Source: Christensenellaceae bacterium Phil1 (lineage in GTDB: Bacteria > Bacillota > Clostridia > Christensenellales > CAG-138). From it: DNA of 34,436 bases. The notes beneath the pieces were generated by a model, which saw only the letters and a list, made by a program, of their open reading frames with translations, had not been told where the DNA came from and made no database searches. The stretch lies in the NCBI GenBank assembly GCA_001940855.1, contig MSGS01000024.1:1-34436 (forward strand), written 5' to 3'. This document shows, piece after piece, positions 34,212 to 34,436 of the stretch (position 1 is the stretch's first letter; each line of letters begins with the position of its first letter). Made by a program: the position numbers and the translations under genes.

Positions 34212-34403
34212 TCATGCCGTCTGTCTTTCGTGTTCTCTTGCGTCCTCAGCGTCTTTCTTTTCATTCCACGTCGCCAGTTCTGCCTGTCCTTCAGGACTGT
34301 CATAGTACTGCTGGATCATGGGCAGCAGGCAGCGGGCGATGCGTTCAATGGCGTAATCGGGAATCTCCATGCCACTGTTTTTCTGACCGCTGAATGTTGA
34401 CAT
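34212..34403 (-). CDS. Small hypothetical protein of mobile-element type
   Basis: 63 residues, acidic and helical, with MEIPDYAIERIARCLLPMIQQYYDSPEGQAELATWNEKK. I have seen closely similar small proteins in Clostridial integrative elements, often close to serine recombinase genes, but no function is known. AGAGG lies 7 bases before the ATG at 34403. Its Ile codons are ATT and ATC only, unlike the native genes. It is convergent with the DUF6061-like gene. Confidence 0.65.
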   Translation of the reverse strand: MSTFSGQKNSGMEIPDYAIERIARCLLPMIQQYYDSPEGQAELATWNEKKDAEDAREHERQTA

Positions 34404-34436
34404 CGGTTCGCCTCTTCTCCTTTCCGAGCATGATCG

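Larger units (their letters stand above)
33804..34436. mobile_element. Possible left edge of an integrative element after tRNA-Ala (partial)
   Basis: Right of the tRNA the gene content changes to two small proteins of the kind carried by Clostridial integrative elements. Isoleucine AUA codons, frequent in the rest of the window, become rare here. tRNA 3' ends are common integration sites. No integrase gene and no second copy of the tRNA end are within the window, so this is only suggestive. Confidence 0.35.

Overview
The window looks like chromosomal DNA of an anaerobic member of the Clostridia (Bacillota), probably from a gut-type lineage that I cannot name further. The reasons are the gene order yybS-gdpP-rplI-dnaB, strong GGAGG ribosome binding sites, a SigL-type sigma-54, a UGA-decoding reductase gene of the glycine/sarcosine/betaine reductase family, and a YdjI-type SPFH protein. 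The DNA is moderately GC-rich, yet the native genes use AUA for isoleucine very often. The genes at the far right end use it less.

Layout. (1) 166-2259, minus strand: a lipoprotein combining RCC1-like repeats, a dockerin-like calcium loop and a class B-like sortase domain. (2) 2486-7355, plus: the conserved operon yybS, gdpP, rplI, dnaB, followed by a terminator and a CatA-type acetyltransferase gene. (3) 8040-8419: no gene, but a MITE-like inverted-repeat element and an array of four small hairpins. (4) 8420-10607, minus: a MATE exporter and a LysE/ArgO-type exporter. (5) 10816-22521, plus: a complete sigma-54 circuit. rpoN and a sigma-54 activator gene overlap by ATGA. Behind them lies a near-consensus -24/-12 promoter in front of oppABCDF, a leucyl aminopeptidase and a gamma-glutamyl-GABA-hydrolase-like amidohydrolase, which together form a peptide uptake and breakdown operon. 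(6) 22618-23334, minus: a YgjP-like zinc metallopeptidase.

(7) 23637-30168, plus: the most unusual locus. It has a GrdE-type proprotein and a GrdB-type selenoprotein whose selenocysteine is encoded by an in-frame TGA at 25921. These are followed by a DASS-family anion transporter, a TauE/SafE permease, a GntR/UTRA regulator and a short-chain dehydrogenase that has lost its C-terminal substrate loop. No GrdA, GrdC or GrdD gene is present, so this looks like an orphan substrate-specific 'protein B' module with its own transporters and repressor. The transporter types suggest an anionic substrate, not plain glycine or betaine.

(8) 30338-33582, plus: a VanW-domain membrane protein and a YdjI-like SPFH/zinc-ribbon protein, each with its own promoter. 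(9) 33727-33803: tRNA-Ala(GGC) with encoded CCA. The next two small genes resemble cargo of Clostridial integrative elements, so the tRNA may mark the left edge of a mobile element that runs out of the window.

Functionally, regions 5 and 7 fit an amino-acid-fermenting lifestyle: peptides are imported and cleaved under sigma-54 control, and a selenium-dependent reductase serves as an electron sink. A direct link between the two regions is inference.
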